Positions 26,344 to 35,482 of a stretch of DNA of 64,000 nucleotides are shown here, piece after piece. Numbering within the stretch: the stretch's first letter is position 1; every line of letters begins with the position of its first letter. The stretch comes from JAVJQS01 sp040218815 (GTDB taxonomy: Bacteria; Bacteroidota; Bacteroidia; Flavobacteriales_E; Vicingaceae), in contig JAVJQS010000011.1 in NCBI GenBank assembly GCA_040218815.1, forward strand, positions 28,111-92,110, read 5' to 3'. The notes under the pieces were generated by a model. It did no database searches. It saw only the letters and a list, made by a program, of their open reading frames with translations, and was not told the DNA's origin. Position numbers and translations under genes: made by a program.

Positions 26344-26486
26344 GCTTTAGCTGCTTTTTTAGTTTTCATTTTTTCAACAAAATACATGGTAATTGCATAA
26401 GGCAATGCAAAAGCTGATAAGAAAATCAACACCCAAAATGCCAATGAAAAAATGGCCACAAACAATAAAAAACCTGCTGTAAACAT
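26340..26486 (-). CDS. Small membrane protein, 48 residues, function unknown
   Basis: Begins MFTAGFLLFVAIFSLAF and ends with a basic tail MKTKKAAKA, so it has one or two tightly spaced hydrophobic helices (residues 3-36) and a positively charged C-terminus, a standard inner-membrane topology. The reading frame fills most of the 215-bp spacer between arsC-like and fumC and stops within the last bases of the arsC-like gene. No recognised family. Supported by composition and placement only. Confidence 0.5.
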   Translation of the reverse strand: MFTAGFLLFVAIFSLAFWVLIFLSAFALPYAITMYFVEKMKTKKAAKA

Positions 26487-26558
26487 AGTATCTATTAATA
26501 ATTCTCTGCAATTTTACACAAAATTTAGCTTAAGCAAACAAGAACTAATAAATATATA

Positions 26559-27956
26559 ATGGAATACCGAATAGAAAAAGACACAATGGGCGAGGTGAAA
26601 GTACCTGCTGATAAATATTGGGGAGCGCAAACAGAGCGTTCAAGAAATAATTTTAAAATAGGCGGAGAAAAACAACAAATGCCTTTGGAGATTATTAAAG
26701 GTTTTGCATATCTAAAAAAAGCTGCTGCACACACAAATTGTGAACTAGGAGTACTTTCAGAAGAAAAAAGGGATGCCATTTCAACTGTTTGTGATGAAAT
26801 TTTGGACGGTCAACTTGATGATCAGTTTCCATTAGTTATTTGGCAAACAGGTTCAGGAACACAATCTAATATGAACACCAATGAAGTTATTGCCAATCGT
26901 TCTCATGTTAACTTGGGAAATAAGCTTGGTGAAGGTGAGCGACTAATCCACCCGAATGATGATGTAAATAAGTCGCAATCTTCAAATGATACATTCCCAA
27001 CAGGAATGCACATTGCTTGCTATAAAATGGTGTTGGAAACGACTATTCCTGGAGTTACTCAACTAAGAGATACTTTAAAAAGAAAGTCGGATGAATTTAT
27101 GAAAGTGGTAAAAATTGGACGTACGCACTTAATGGACGCTACTCCATTGACGGTTGGACAAGAATTTTCAGGTTATGTTTCTCAACTAGATCATGGAATT
27201 AAAGCATTGGAAAATACATTAGATCACTTATCTGAATTAGCTTTAGGAGGAACTGCTGTGGGTACAGGAATTAATACTCCAAAAGGTTATTCAGAATTGG
27301 TTGCTAAAAAAATTGCGGAGTTTACTGGTTTTCCTTTTGTTACTGCAAAAAACAAGTTTGAAGCATTGGCAGCTCACGATGCTATAGTGGAAACACATGG
27401 GGCATTAAAGCAGTTAGCAGTTAGTTTAATGAAAATTGGAAATGACATTCGTTTATTAGCTTCAGGACCACGATGTGGAATTGGTGAAATTGATATCCCC
27501 GCAAATGAACCAGGCTCTTCAATAATGCCAGGAAAAGTAAACCCAACCCAGGCTGAAGCGTTAACTATGGTTTGTGCTCAGGTAGTGGGCAATGATATGG
27601 CAGTGGCAGCTGGTGGCATGAATGGTCATTTTGAATTGAATGTTTTCAAACCAATGATGGCACAAAACCTATTAGAGTCAGCTCGTTTAATTGGTGATGC
27701 GTGTGTTTCATTTGATGAAAACTGCGCTGTTGGAATTGAACCAAATGAGAAAAACATCAAAGAAAATCTCAATAATTCTCTAATGTTAGTTACCGCTTTA
27801 AATACTCATATTGGTTACGATAAAGCTTCAAAAATTGCGAAAACTGCTCATGAAAATGGAACAAAATTAAAAGAAGAGGCCATAAACTTAGGATATCTAA
27901 CTTCTGATGAATTTGATGAGTGGGTTAATCCGTTAAACATGATTGGTTCACTTTAA
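26559..27956 (+). CDS. fumC: Fumarate hydratase class II
   Basis: 465 residues, the iron-independent fumarase of the aspartase/fumarase superfamily; interconverts fumarate and malate in the TCA cycle. Conserved blocks are the substrate-binding GSGTQSNMNTNEV, KSQSSNDTFPT, GRTHLMDATPLTVGQEFSGY, and the superfamily signature GSSIMPGKVNP with its catalytic serine. The start MEYRIEKDTMGEVKVPADKYWGAQT is typical. Confidence 0.97.
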   Translation: MEYRIEKDTMGEVKVPADKYWGAQTERSRNNFKIGGEKQQMPLEIIKGFAYLKKAAAHTNCELGVLSEEKRDAISTVCDEILDGQLDDQFPLVIWQTGSGTQSNMNTNEVIANRSHVNLGNKLGEGERLIHPNDDVNKSQSSNDTFPTGMHIACYKMVLETTIPGVTQLRDTLKRKSDEFMKVVKIGRTHLMDATPLTVGQEFSGYVSQLDHGIKALENTLDHLSELALGGTAVGTGINTPKGYSELVAKKIAEFTGFPFVTAKNKFEALAAHDAIVETHGALKQLAVSLMKIGNDIRLLASGPRCGIGEIDIPANEPGSSIMPGKVNPTQAEALTMVCAQVVGNDMAVAAGGMNGHFELNVFKPMMAQNLLESARLIGDACVSFDENCAVGIEPNEKNIKENLNNSLMLVTALNTHIGYDKASKIAKTAHENGTKLKEEAINLGYLTSDEFDEWVNPLNMIGSL

Positions 27957-27964
27957 TATTTAAA

Positions 27965-29014
27965 ATGAAATACTTTTCAATTATATTGCTAGTGGTGTTA
28001 TTCTCTTGTAAAAGTGAGAAGCATAAAAAAGAGGTCATAAAAGCACCACAGCTTGTTTTTGAAAACTTAGCGTCTCCTGTTAGCACATCTATTCGTGGAA
28101 TTTCGGTAGTAGACTCTTCTACTGCATGGCTTACCGGAGCCAATGAAACCATTTTAAAAACGATTGACGGCGGAATCAACTGGTTACAATTAAACCCTCC
28201 AGATTTCGACTCTTTGGATTTCCGTTCAGTTCATGCCTTTTCGAAAAGCACTGCAATTGTTGTTAGTGCTGGTTTTCCTGCAAGAGTTTATAAAACAGCT
28301 AATTCAGGAAGAACTTGGAAATTGGTTTATGAGAACAATGACTCAGCAGCATTTTTGAATTCAATAGCTTTTAAAAATCAGAAGGAGGGTATTATCATGG
28401 GAGACCAGTTAAAAGGTCGACATGTTATTCTAAGAACTGGAAATGGAGGAGAAACTTGGAATAGAATTGACTCTATTGATGTACCCAAACCATTAGAAGT
28501 AGAAAACGGCTTTGCTGCAAGTGGATCCTGTATTGCTATAAGTAGAACAGGCCGATATTTTATTGGTTTTGGAGGAGAAGATTCGCGAATATTTTCTTCT
28601 GTGAATGGATATAAATGGAAGGCGAAGACTACGCCGATGGTTCATGGTGCTGCTTCAAGTGGTATTTATTCAATTGCTAGTTCTGGTTTAGGACAGATTA
28701 TGGCAGTTGGAGGCGACTACACTTATCCGGATTCCAGTCATTTCCCTATCATCTCTTTTAATAATGGTAAATCTTGGATAAAGACAAAAGCAAAAGTATC
28801 AGGTTACCGCTCGGTAGTTGATTTTTCTAAAGCCTGCGGTTGTTGGTTGAGTGCTGGTACCAACGGCGTTGATCTTTCATATAATCATGGTGAGAAGTGG
28901 GAAAAAATTGACAGTTTAAATCTAAATACCTTACAGTTTACTCCAAGTGGTAAGCATGGTTTTGCTGCGAATAGTCTAGGCAAGATCTATCGCATTGAAC
29001 TTAGTAAAGATTAA
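27965..29014 (+). CDS. Lipoprotein with Ycf48-like BNR/beta-propeller repeats
   Basis: 349 residues. Lipoprotein signal with lipobox VLFSC (Cys about residue 15). The mature part is a beta-propeller built from repeats of the form TILKTIDGGINW, RVYKTANSGRTW, VILRTGNGGETW and IFSSVNGYKW (Asp-box-like). It resembles photosystem II assembly factor Ycf48-like proteins, often annotated 'oxidoreductase' in Bacteroidota, though no catalytic motif is visible. It starts 8 bp after fumC and may be co-transcribed. Confidence 0.85.
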   Translation: MKYFSIILLVVLFSCKSEKHKKEVIKAPQLVFENLASPVSTSIRGISVVDSSTAWLTGANETILKTIDGGINWLQLNPPDFDSLDFRSVHAFSKSTAIVVSAGFPARVYKTANSGRTWKLVYENNDSAAFLNSIAFKNQKEGIIMGDQLKGRHVILRTGNGGETWNRIDSIDVPKPLEVENGFAASGSCIAISRTGRYFIGFGGEDSRIFSSVNGYKWKAKTTPMVHGAASSGIYSIASSGLGQIMAVGGDYTYPDSSHFPIISFNNGKSWIKTKAKVSGYRSVVDFSKACGCWLSAGTNGVDLSYNHGEKWEKIDSLNLNTLQFTPSGKHGFAANSLGKIYRIELSKD

Positions 29015-29037
29015 CACAAGCATTACGTTAACAATTC

Positions 29038-29067
29038 TTTGAAGCGGTGCTTAAACTGTTATATTTG
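29038..29067 (+). promoter_or_regulatory. Promoter of the exported protein/SulP unit
   Basis: TTTG (29038-29041), 18 bp, TATATTTG (29060-29067): full Bacteroidota consensus. The ATG at 29073 is 5 bp after the box, so the transcript would be leaderless or would use the second ATG at 29079. Confidence 0.75.
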
Positions 29068-29072
29068 CAAAA

Positions 29073-29417
29073 ATGATAATGCCTTTGTTGAAAAAGAAAA
29101 CATACTTCATGTTGTTTGTTTCAGCCTTTACCTTCTTTGGTTTATCGGCTTTGCAAAACATTTCCTACTTCACGGATTTTTTTGGTGATATTAAAATCAC
29201 AGTAAATATTACTACCCAAGAAGAGGAGAATGAAACTACGAATTCTAATAATGAGGAATCAAAAGAATCGAAATGTAAAAATGGCAATGGTTTAGGCAGC
29301 CTCTCTATTAACCATACGAATAGACTTAGTTCCATAGCCATTCAAAAACACCTATTAAGGCACTCTACAACAATATTAGAAGTGGCCACTCCCCCTCCCG
29401 AATCGTTCGTCGTTTAA
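29073..29417 (+). CDS. Small membrane-anchored protein of unknown function
   Basis: 114 residues. A basic N-terminus followed by one hydrophobic segment (about 12-28, YFMLFVSAFTFFGLSAL) acts as signal anchor or signal peptide. The rest is polar: an acidic Asn/Glu/Ser-rich stretch (about 48-72) and a basic tail. No recognised domain and no homologue known to me. It has a consensus promoter of its own, and the SulP gene follows 68 bp later in the same direction. An alternative start is ATG 29079. Confidence 0.6.
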   Translation: MIMPLLKKKTYFMLFVSAFTFFGLSALQNISYFTDFFGDIKITVNITTQEEENETTNSNNEESKESKCKNGNGLGSLSINHTNRLSSIAIQKHLLRHSTTILEVATPPPESFVV

Positions 29418-29485
29418 GATTCAACCAACCAATATATTATTGCAAGGCTTTTGGCATTGCAAAACTTCATTAAACTTTTTTACCG

Positions 29486-31039
29486 ATGAATATTTTTAGT
29501 CAACTTAAGCATGACATTCCCGCTAGTGTTGTTGTATTTTTTGTAGCCATTCCATTATGTCTTGGAATTGCACTTGCCAGCGGAGCTCCATTATTTTCAG
29601 GATTAATCGCCGGAATTGTAGGTGGGATTGTAGTAGGGTCCTTAAGTGGGTCTTCTTTAGGAGTAAGTGGTCCAGCTGCTGGGTTAGCAGTAATTGTTTT
29701 GTCCGCTATTCAAGAATTGGATAGTTATCAAGTTTTTTTGGTTGCCGTTATGGTGGCTGGTATCATCCAACTTATTTTAGGTCTAGCAAAAGCTGGTATT
29801 ATAGGCTATTTTTTCCCCTCATCCGTAATTAAAGGTATGCTTACTGGCATTGGCCTTATTATTATTCTAAAGCAAATTCCACATGCCTTTGGATACGATG
29901 GCGACTATGAGGGTGATTTAAACTTTAGCCAAAAAGATGGCGAAAATACCTTTACAGAACTTATAAACATGCTTGACTATATTGAACCACAAGCTGTTTT
30001 GGTATCAATAGTGTCCTTGTTTATCATGATATTTTGGGATAACGTGCTAAAAAATAAAGGAAAGTTTTTTGAAATTATTCAAGGGCCATTTGTGGCAGTT
30101 ACATTTGGTATCTTATATCAGGTAATTCTTTCAGGTAATGGATCTGCTTGGGCATTTGACAATCAACATTTGGTAAATGTACCTGTAGCAGATGACTTTA
30201 ACTCATTCGTAGGGCAATTTAGCTTGCCTGATTTCTCTGCCATAACAAATCCCCAAGTTTATGTTATTGGTGCTACTATGGCCGTGGTGGCAAGTTTAGA
30301 AACCTTACTGAGTGTTGATGCTACAGACAAACTGGACCCAAAGAAAAGAGTTACCCCTACCAATCGAGAGTTGATTGCTCAAGGAACAGGAAATGTTGTT
30401 TCTGGTTTTATTGGTGGTTTACCTATTACACAAGTAATTGTAAGGAGCTCAGCAAATATACAGTCCGGTGGTAAAACAAAAATGTCAGCAATCATTCATG
30501 GTTTTCTATTGCTCATTAGTGTAATATTTATACCTAAAGTATTGAATTTTATACCCTTATCAGTATTAGCTGCCATATTGTTTGTAGTTGGTTTCAAGTT
30601 GGCGAAACCAAGCCTATTTAGACGAATGTATCAATTAGGTTACAAGCAATTTCTGCCCTTTATAGTAACTATTGTAGGGATAGTGTTTTCTGACTTGCTA
30701 ACCGGTATTGGATTAGGTGTGGCCGTTGCTGTTTTTATTATTTTGAGAAATAATTTTAAAAACTCTCACTTTTTGCATAAAAAAGAAGCCTCAAATGATG
30801 ATAACAAAATTATGATGACATTAGCTGAAGAAGTGACCTTTTTGAATAAAGCTGCAATTCAGCAAGAACTTAATAATCTAAAGGAAGGCAGTGAAGTAAC
30901 CATTGATGTTAGAAACTCTGTTCGAGTAGACTATGATGTATATGAAATTATTGCAAATTTCATGCGCAATACTGCCAAGGACAGAAATATTACTATCCAC
31001 TTAAAAAGTAATCAAGAAATAAATATAGCTGATTATTAA
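29486..31039 (+). CDS. SulP-family anion transporter (SLC26-type)
   Basis: 517 residues. About 12 membrane helices with the SulP signature near the N-terminus (DIPASVVVFFVAIPLCLGIALASGAPLFSGLIAG) and the conserved SGPAAGLAVI. A short STAS-like domain follows (about 440-515, LAEEVTFLNKAAIQQELNNL and VTIDVRNSVRVDYDVYEII). This branch includes bicarbonate and sulfate carriers; the N-terminal sequence resembles BicA-like bicarbonate transporters in marine bacteria more than sulfate permeases, but the substrate is not fixed. A strong bidirectional terminator follows. Confidence 0.92.
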   Translation: MNIFSQLKHDIPASVVVFFVAIPLCLGIALASGAPLFSGLIAGIVGGIVVGSLSGSSLGVSGPAAGLAVIVLSAIQELDSYQVFLVAVMVAGIIQLILGLAKAGIIGYFFPSSVIKGMLTGIGLIIILKQIPHAFGYDGDYEGDLNFSQKDGENTFTELINMLDYIEPQAVLVSIVSLFIMIFWDNVLKNKGKFFEIIQGPFVAVTFGILYQVILSGNGSAWAFDNQHLVNVPVADDFNSFVGQFSLPDFSAITNPQVYVIGATMAVVASLETLLSVDATDKLDPKKRVTPTNRELIAQGTGNVVSGFIGGLPITQVIVRSSANIQSGGKTKMSAIIHGFLLLISVIFIPKVLNFIPLSVLAAILFVVGFKLAKPSLFRRMYQLGYKQFLPFIVTIVGIVFSDLLTGIGLGVAVAVFIILRNNFKNSHFLHKKEASNDDNKIMMTLAEEVTFLNKAAIQQELNNLKEGSEVTIDVRNSVRVDYDVYEIIANFMRNTAKDRNITIHLKSNQEINIADY

Positions 31040-31058
31040 CACTAGATAATCAGCAATA

Positions 31059-31090
31059 AAAAGGCATTGAAATCCAATTCAATGCCTTTT
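31059..31090. terminator. Bidirectional terminator between sulP and manC
   Basis: Perfect 13-bp stem AAAAGGCATTGAA / TTCAATGCCTTTT with a 6-base loop; flanking A and T runs serve both convergent genes. Confidence 0.85.
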
Positions 31091-31112
31091 CTAGTTTCAT
31101 CAAAAAGTGATA

Positions 31113-32192
31113 TTAAACAAACTTCTCGCCTTTATTTAACTTGATATCGGTGACAAACTCTTTTATTTTCTGCTCCTCTTCTTTTTTACAAACCAACAAG
31201 GTATCGTTTGATTCAACTACTATATAGTCTTTTAAACCTTGCAGAACAACTAACTTTTCATTAGGTACGCTTACAATGCAACCTTCAGAGTCATACATCA
31301 TTATGTTTTTTCCTACTAAAGCATTATCAGCTTCATCATGCTTTAAGTGAGTATAAATGGACCCCCATGTACCTAAGTCGGACCAACCAATATCGGCGCT
31401 AATTACAAATACATTCGAAGCCTTTTCCATTATACCATAATCAATACTAACACTTTTTGAAACGGAGTAAATCTGTTCTATTGCTTGTTTTTCATTGGAT
31501 GTATTTAATTGTTCAAGCTGTTCTTGGAACAGGCTGTCAATGTCTGGCAATAAATCTCTAAATGCTTTATTTATTGCTTTTAAGCTCCAAATAAACATGC
31601 CTGAATTCCAGCTAAAGTCACCACTTTCTAAAAATTGTTGAGCTAATTCTAAGTTAGGTTTTTCAGTGAAGGTCTTCACTTTTTTAATTTCTCCCTCACT
31701 GCTATCGTCAAATTGTATGTAACCATAACCAGTATCAGGTCTGCTTGGCTTGATGCCCAAGGTTACCAATGCGTCGTTATTTGCTGTGAAATCCAGTGCC
31801 TTTTCCATCACCTCAACAAATTTTAATTCTTTTAGAATCAGGTGATCAGCTGGTGCTACTATAATATTAGCGTTTTCATTTTCAGCAGCAATCTTATAAT
31901 TAGCATAAGCAATACAGGGAGCAGTGTTTCTTCTGCTTGGCTCACATAATATTCTATCTTCCTTAATGTCTAACTGCTCTAAGCATAGGCTTTTATACTG
32001 CTCGTTGGTAACAATGTAAATGTTTTCTTTTGGAGCTAGTGCCTGTAATCGATCAAAGGTTTGTTGAATTAGTGTTTGACCTGTTCCTAAAATATCGATA
32101 AATTGCTTTGGAAAAGAGGATCGACTCATGGGCCAAAATCGACTTCCTATGCCTCCAGCCATAATTACGCAGTAATTGTTTTTTTTCTCCAT
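31113..32192 (-). CDS. manC: Mannose-1-phosphate guanylyltransferase
   Basis: 359 residues, nucleotidyltransferase that makes GDP-mannose from mannose-1-phosphate and GTP for surface polysaccharide. The pyrophosphorylase signature is MAGGIGSRFWPMSRSSFPKQF (residues about 11-31). VAPADHLI and the FTEKPNLELAQQFL block follow, and GDFSWNSGMFIW contains the catalytic-site residues. The GMP-type isomerase domain of longer bifunctional enzymes is absent. 66 bp separate it from the upstream SprT-like gene. Confidence 0.95.
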   Translation of the reverse strand: MEKKNNYCVIMAGGIGSRFWPMSRSSFPKQFIDILGTGQTLIQQTFDRLQALAPKENIYIVTNEQYKSLCLEQLDIKEDRILCEPSRRNTAPCIAYANYKIAAENENANIIVAPADHLILKELKFVEVMEKALDFTANNDALVTLGIKPSRPDTGYGYIQFDDSSEGEIKKVKTFTEKPNLELAQQFLESGDFSWNSGMFIWSLKAINKAFRDLLPDIDSLFQEQLEQLNTSNEKQAIEQIYSVSKSVSIDYGIMEKASNVFVISADIGWSDLGTWGSIYTHLKHDEADNALVGKNIMMYDSEGCIVSVPNEKLVVLQGLKDYIVVESNDTLLVCKKEEEQKIKEFVTDIKLNKGEKFV

Positions 32193-32258
32193 TAGTTTAT
32201 TTTTCAGTTCATAAAGGTAATTATAGCTTTTCAGCTTTAACTTACCGTTTATACAATT

Positions 32259-32867
32259 TTAAGTTTCCCCAATTACTTTTACTTCAGCATGTCCACTCAC
32301 TAAATACATCCTTTTTGAATTTATTTCTTCACACTCATACCTTCTTCTTCGCTTATTTCCTTTTTTAAATACTTTTTTACCATTCACTGTAAACAACTCA
32401 CCTAAAGCCAGACTATCTAAGTAAATAGTTTCTTTTGGATTGTCATCAAATATTTTTATGGCCTTATATAATTCAGGATCACTGCAACTAGATGCTTTGG
32501 GCTTATTCAAATGACGCTTTAAGGCAATTAGTAAGTCTTTAGGAAAAGAAACTTGATTTATGAGATCCTTTAACAGTTGAGCATAAATAGTTTGCCATTC
32601 TACACCATGTGGAAGTACTTTCCCTTTGTATTTTTCCCAACATGCAGCATGAGCAGCTTCATGCGTTAAAGTGATTAAAAAATGGAACCTATTTAAGTCT
32701 CCATTAACAGAAATACGATTCGGTTTACCATTAAATGCTGGACGAAAATCTCCAAACTTGGAGGTTCTACTCTTTGTTATTCTCAAATGAAATTGATACG
32801 CTTTAAACCAATGAGAAACTAAAGGAATAGCTTCCTCAGGAATATATTTTAAAAGCACTTTTGACAT
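32259..32867 (-). CDS. SprT-like zinc metalloprotease-domain protein
   Basis: 202 residues. The SprT-like domain carries the zincin motif HEAAH in FLITLTHEAAHAACWEKYKG (about residue 72). A C-terminal part has RRRRYECEEI, reminiscent of the degenerate zinc ribbon of SprT proteins but with only one Cys of the usual four. Eukaryotic relatives (Spartan) process DNA-protein crosslinks; bacterial SprT function is unsettled. The ATG abuts the feoB stop (0-bp gap), so it is co-transcribed with feoAB. Confidence 0.88.
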   Translation of the reverse strand: MSKVLLKYIPEEAIPLVSHWFKAYQFHLRITKSRTSKFGDFRPAFNGKPNRISVNGDLNRFHFLITLTHEAAHAACWEKYKGKVLPHGVEWQTIYAQLLKDLINQVSFPKDLLIALKRHLNKPKASSCSDPELYKAIKIFDDNPKETIYLDSLALGELFTVNGKKVFKKGNKRRRRYECEEINSKRMYLVSGHAEVKVIGET

Positions 32868-34856
32868 TTATGCAAAAATAGAGTAGACCAATAAGCTGGA
32901 GAAATAAGCCAATGCACCCATATATATTAGTTGCAAAATAGGCCACTTCCACCCACCTGTTTCTTTCACAACAATAGCTACTGTAGCCATGCATTGTAAT
33001 GCAAAGGCGTAGAACACCAATAAGGAATAGCCTGTAGCTTTTGTATATACTTTTTCTCCAGTAGTCGGGTTTACTGCACGGTCCATTTTCTCTTTAATAG
33101 ATGCAGTGTTTTCTGCGTCACCAACACTGTAAAGTGTTGCCATGGTGCCAACAAATACTTCTCTTGCTGCAAAAGAGGTAATTACTGCAATTCCTATTTT
33201 CCAGTCGAAACCCAGCGGACGAATCGCTGGCTCAATAAATTTTCCGATGTGTCCTGCATAGGAAACCTCTAATTTTTCACTTGCAATTTGATCTTCTGAT
33301 ATGCTTAACTCCTTATTAGGGTCAGCTTTTATTGCTTCATATTTTTGTTCCACTTGTGCCATTTCATTGCCAGGCCCATAAGAAGATAGCACCCATAGCA
33401 CAATAGAAACTGCTATAATTATTTTCCCCGCCTCAAATAAAAAGACTTTTACTTTATTTAGAATTGTAAAGCCTACATTTCTCCATCTTGGCATCCGATA
33501 AATGGGCAATTCCATAATAAAATGACTGCGCTCTGTAGATTTTACCCAATATTTCATAGCCAATGCAGTTACCAAGGCTGCTGCAAACCCCAGTAAATAA
33601 AGCCCCATCATAACTACACCTTGCAAATTAAAGCCCGCCATTTGTTTATCAGCAGGGATTACCAAAGCAATTAATAAGGTATAAACCGGAATACGAGCAG
33701 AACAACTAATCAAAGGAGTCACAAAAATGGTAAGCAAGCGTTCTTTCTTGTTGCTGATTGTTCGTGCACTCATTATGGCAGGCACTGCACATGCTGCCCC
33801 TCCTAGTAATGGTATTATTGATCTACCATTGAGACCAAATCGTTTTAATAAAGTATCAGTGAGATAACTTACACGCGATAAATAACCACTGTCTTCTAAA
33901 ATGGCAATAAACATAAACAACATGGCTATCTGAGGAATGAATATCACAATTCCACCTAAACCTGCTAAAATCCCATCAACCAATAAATCATTTAAAACGC
34001 CCTGAGGGAGTGTATCCCCAAGCCAATTTCCAAAAACTAAGAAGCCATTTTCTATCCAATCCATAGGATAAGCTGACCAAGAGAAAATTGCCTGAAAAAT
34101 TAGAAACAGTATGATGAGAAAAATCACAAAACCCCAAACAGAATGTGTTAGTACATTGTCAATCTTTCGTGTCAGTTTGGCGATAGGTGATTGACCTTCA
34201 GAAACTAAGGTCTTTGCTATGATTTTTTTAATCTTATCAAACCTTACGATTGTATTATCAAGCGCATCTTTTGATTCATGATTCTCAATAAACTTTGTTG
34301 CTTTTTTATAATTGTAAGTGGTGATTTTTTCTTTTAATTCCTCTACACCCTTACTCAGTCGTGCATTCATGGGAATAACAGGAATACCTAATTCTTTTTC
34401 AAGCAGCTCAACATTGATTTCTTGTTTATTGCGCTGAACAACATCCATCATGTTGAGCACCAAGATCGTGGGCTGCTCTGAATCTATCAGCTGCGTTGCA
34501 AGGAGTAGATTACGCTTTAGGTTTGAGGCATCTGCCACCACAACAATCAACTCTGGAAGATCGGTTCGTTCACTGTCATTGAGATAGTCAAAAGTTACTT
34601 TTTCATCTTCCGATCGAGGACTTAGGCTATAGGTTCCTGGCAAATCAATTACCTCAGCTTTAAGATTATCTGATATTTTGCTCTGTCCAATTTTCTTTTC
34701 TACAGTAACACCAGGAAAATTCCCAATGCGTTGGTTCAATCCTGTAAGTGCATTGAAGAGGGTCGACTTACCAGAATTGGGGTTACCCACCAAAACAAGT
34801 CTTAACTTATCTTTAATTTCAAAAGGTTTATTGTGATTTAGCAGTTCTGCTTCCAA
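32868..34856 (-). CDS. feoB: Ferrous iron transporter FeoB
   Basis: 662 residues. N-terminal G-protein domain (G1 GNPNSGKST about residues 24-32, G3 DLPGTYSL, G4 NMMD), helical spacer, then the membrane part with Gate motifs: GGAACAVPAIMSAR and the second Gate around SCSARIPVYTLLIALV, containing the conserved cysteines. It imports Fe2+. Preceded by feoA with a 3-bp gap and followed directly by the SprT-like gene. FeoC is absent. Confidence 0.96.
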   Translation of the reverse strand: MEAELLNHNKPFEIKDKLRLVLVGNPNSGKSTLFNALTGLNQRIGNFPGVTVEKKIGQSKISDNLKAEVIDLPGTYSLSPRSEDEKVTFDYLNDSERTDLPELIVVVADASNLKRNLLLATQLIDSEQPTILVLNMMDVVQRNKQEINVELLEKELGIPVIPMNARLSKGVEELKEKITTYNYKKATKFIENHESKDALDNTIVRFDKIKKIIAKTLVSEGQSPIAKLTRKIDNVLTHSVWGFVIFLIILFLIFQAIFSWSAYPMDWIENGFLVFGNWLGDTLPQGVLNDLLVDGILAGLGGIVIFIPQIAMLFMFIAILEDSGYLSRVSYLTDTLLKRFGLNGRSIIPLLGGAACAVPAIMSARTISNKKERLLTIFVTPLISCSARIPVYTLLIALVIPADKQMAGFNLQGVVMMGLYLLGFAAALVTALAMKYWVKSTERSHFIMELPIYRMPRWRNVGFTILNKVKVFLFEAGKIIIAVSIVLWVLSSYGPGNEMAQVEQKYEAIKADPNKELSISEDQIASEKLEVSYAGHIGKFIEPAIRPLGFDWKIGIAVITSFAAREVFVGTMATLYSVGDAENTASIKEKMDRAVNPTTGEKVYTKATGYSLLVFYAFALQCMATVAIVVKETGGWKWPILQLIYMGALAYFSSLLVYSIFA

Positions 34857-34859
34857 GGA

Positions 34860-35093
34860 CTATATATTTGAAATCTCCATTTTTTTAGCATCATCTCTTC
34901 TCAAGCTGATGAAACTATCTTCTATATTAATAATCATGGGGTCGCCAAAAGGAGCTATTCGCTCTACACGTATGGTTTCACCCAAGATGCAGCCCATGCT
35001 ATAAAGCTGAATTGTTAATTGTCTATCATTAACCTTTTTCAAACTTACAACTTGCCCTGCTTTACAGTCCGCTAGTGTTAAAATATCACCCAT
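34860..35093 (-). CDS. feoA: Ferrous iron transport protein FeoA
   Basis: 77 residues, SH3-like small protein that activates FeoB. Visible family features: LADCKAGQVVSLKKV, the conserved LYSMGCILGETIRVE and FISLRRDDAKKMEI. First gene of feoA-feoB-sprT-like, with a -7 box 22 bp upstream. Confidence 0.92.
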   Translation of the reverse strand: MGDILTLADCKAGQVVSLKKVNDRQLTIQLYSMGCILGETIRVERIAPFGDPMIINIEDSFISLRRDDAKKMEISNI

Positions 35094-35115
35094 TATTTAG
35101 ACTAGTTCTAAATAG

Positions 35116-35123
35116 CAAAAATA
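35116..35123 (-). promoter_or_regulatory. -7 promoter box of feoAB
   Basis: Minus-strand TATTTTTG fits TAnnTTTG, 22 bp before the feoA ATG. No clear -33, and no Fur-like palindrome was recognised. Confidence 0.5.
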
Positions 35124-35148
35124 CAGCTAATAAAAGAATATACATAAC

Positions 35149-35322
35149 CTAAACAGGCCATGTTTGAAATTGGTTTTCCTTGATAGATTTTAACTCCCCT
35201 ATTGTTGGGCAATCACATTTTTTCTTTTTGTGCTTACGTTTTTTATAAGAGTTATATCCACTTGAGCAAGCCCCTATAAAAAGGAGTGATAAAAAAAGAA
35301 GTAATAGTCTTCGCCTCCGCAT
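35149..35322 (-). CDS. Small lipoprotein, 57 residues
   Basis: Begins MRRRRLLLLFLSLLFIGACSSG: a basic n-region, hydrophobic core and lipobox FIGAC with Cys at residue 19. The mature part is a lysine-rich linker (YKKRKHKKKK) followed by CDCPTIGELKSIKENQ, with a CxC pair. The promoter just upstream is a full consensus and the ATG is 4 bp after the box, so the mRNA is leaderless. It lies between feoA and another lipoprotein gene, all on the minus strand. A basic lipoprotein with a CDCP motif occurs widely in Bacteroidota; function unknown. Confidence 0.72.
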   Translation of the reverse strand: MRRRRLLLLFLSLLFIGACSSGYNSYKKRKHKKKKCDCPTIGELKSIKENQFQTWPV

Positions 35323-35326
35323 TTAA

Positions 35327-35356
35327 CAAAGTTAAGGATAAAGCAATGGTGGCAAA
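35327..35356 (-). promoter_or_regulatory. Promoter of the small lipoprotein gene
   Basis: Minus strand TTTG (35353-35356), 18 bp, TAACTTTG (35327-35334). Full consensus; the ATG follows after 4 bp. Confidence 0.75.
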
Positions 35357-35482
35357 TCTCAAATTGGATAATCTTTATTACACCATTCTAGATAAATTAA
35401 TTTACTATTAGTGGAAAAACCAGTTCTTAATGTGTTTACATTAATTGGAGTAATTTTTTCGTATTTGCTTTTATTATGCGAT

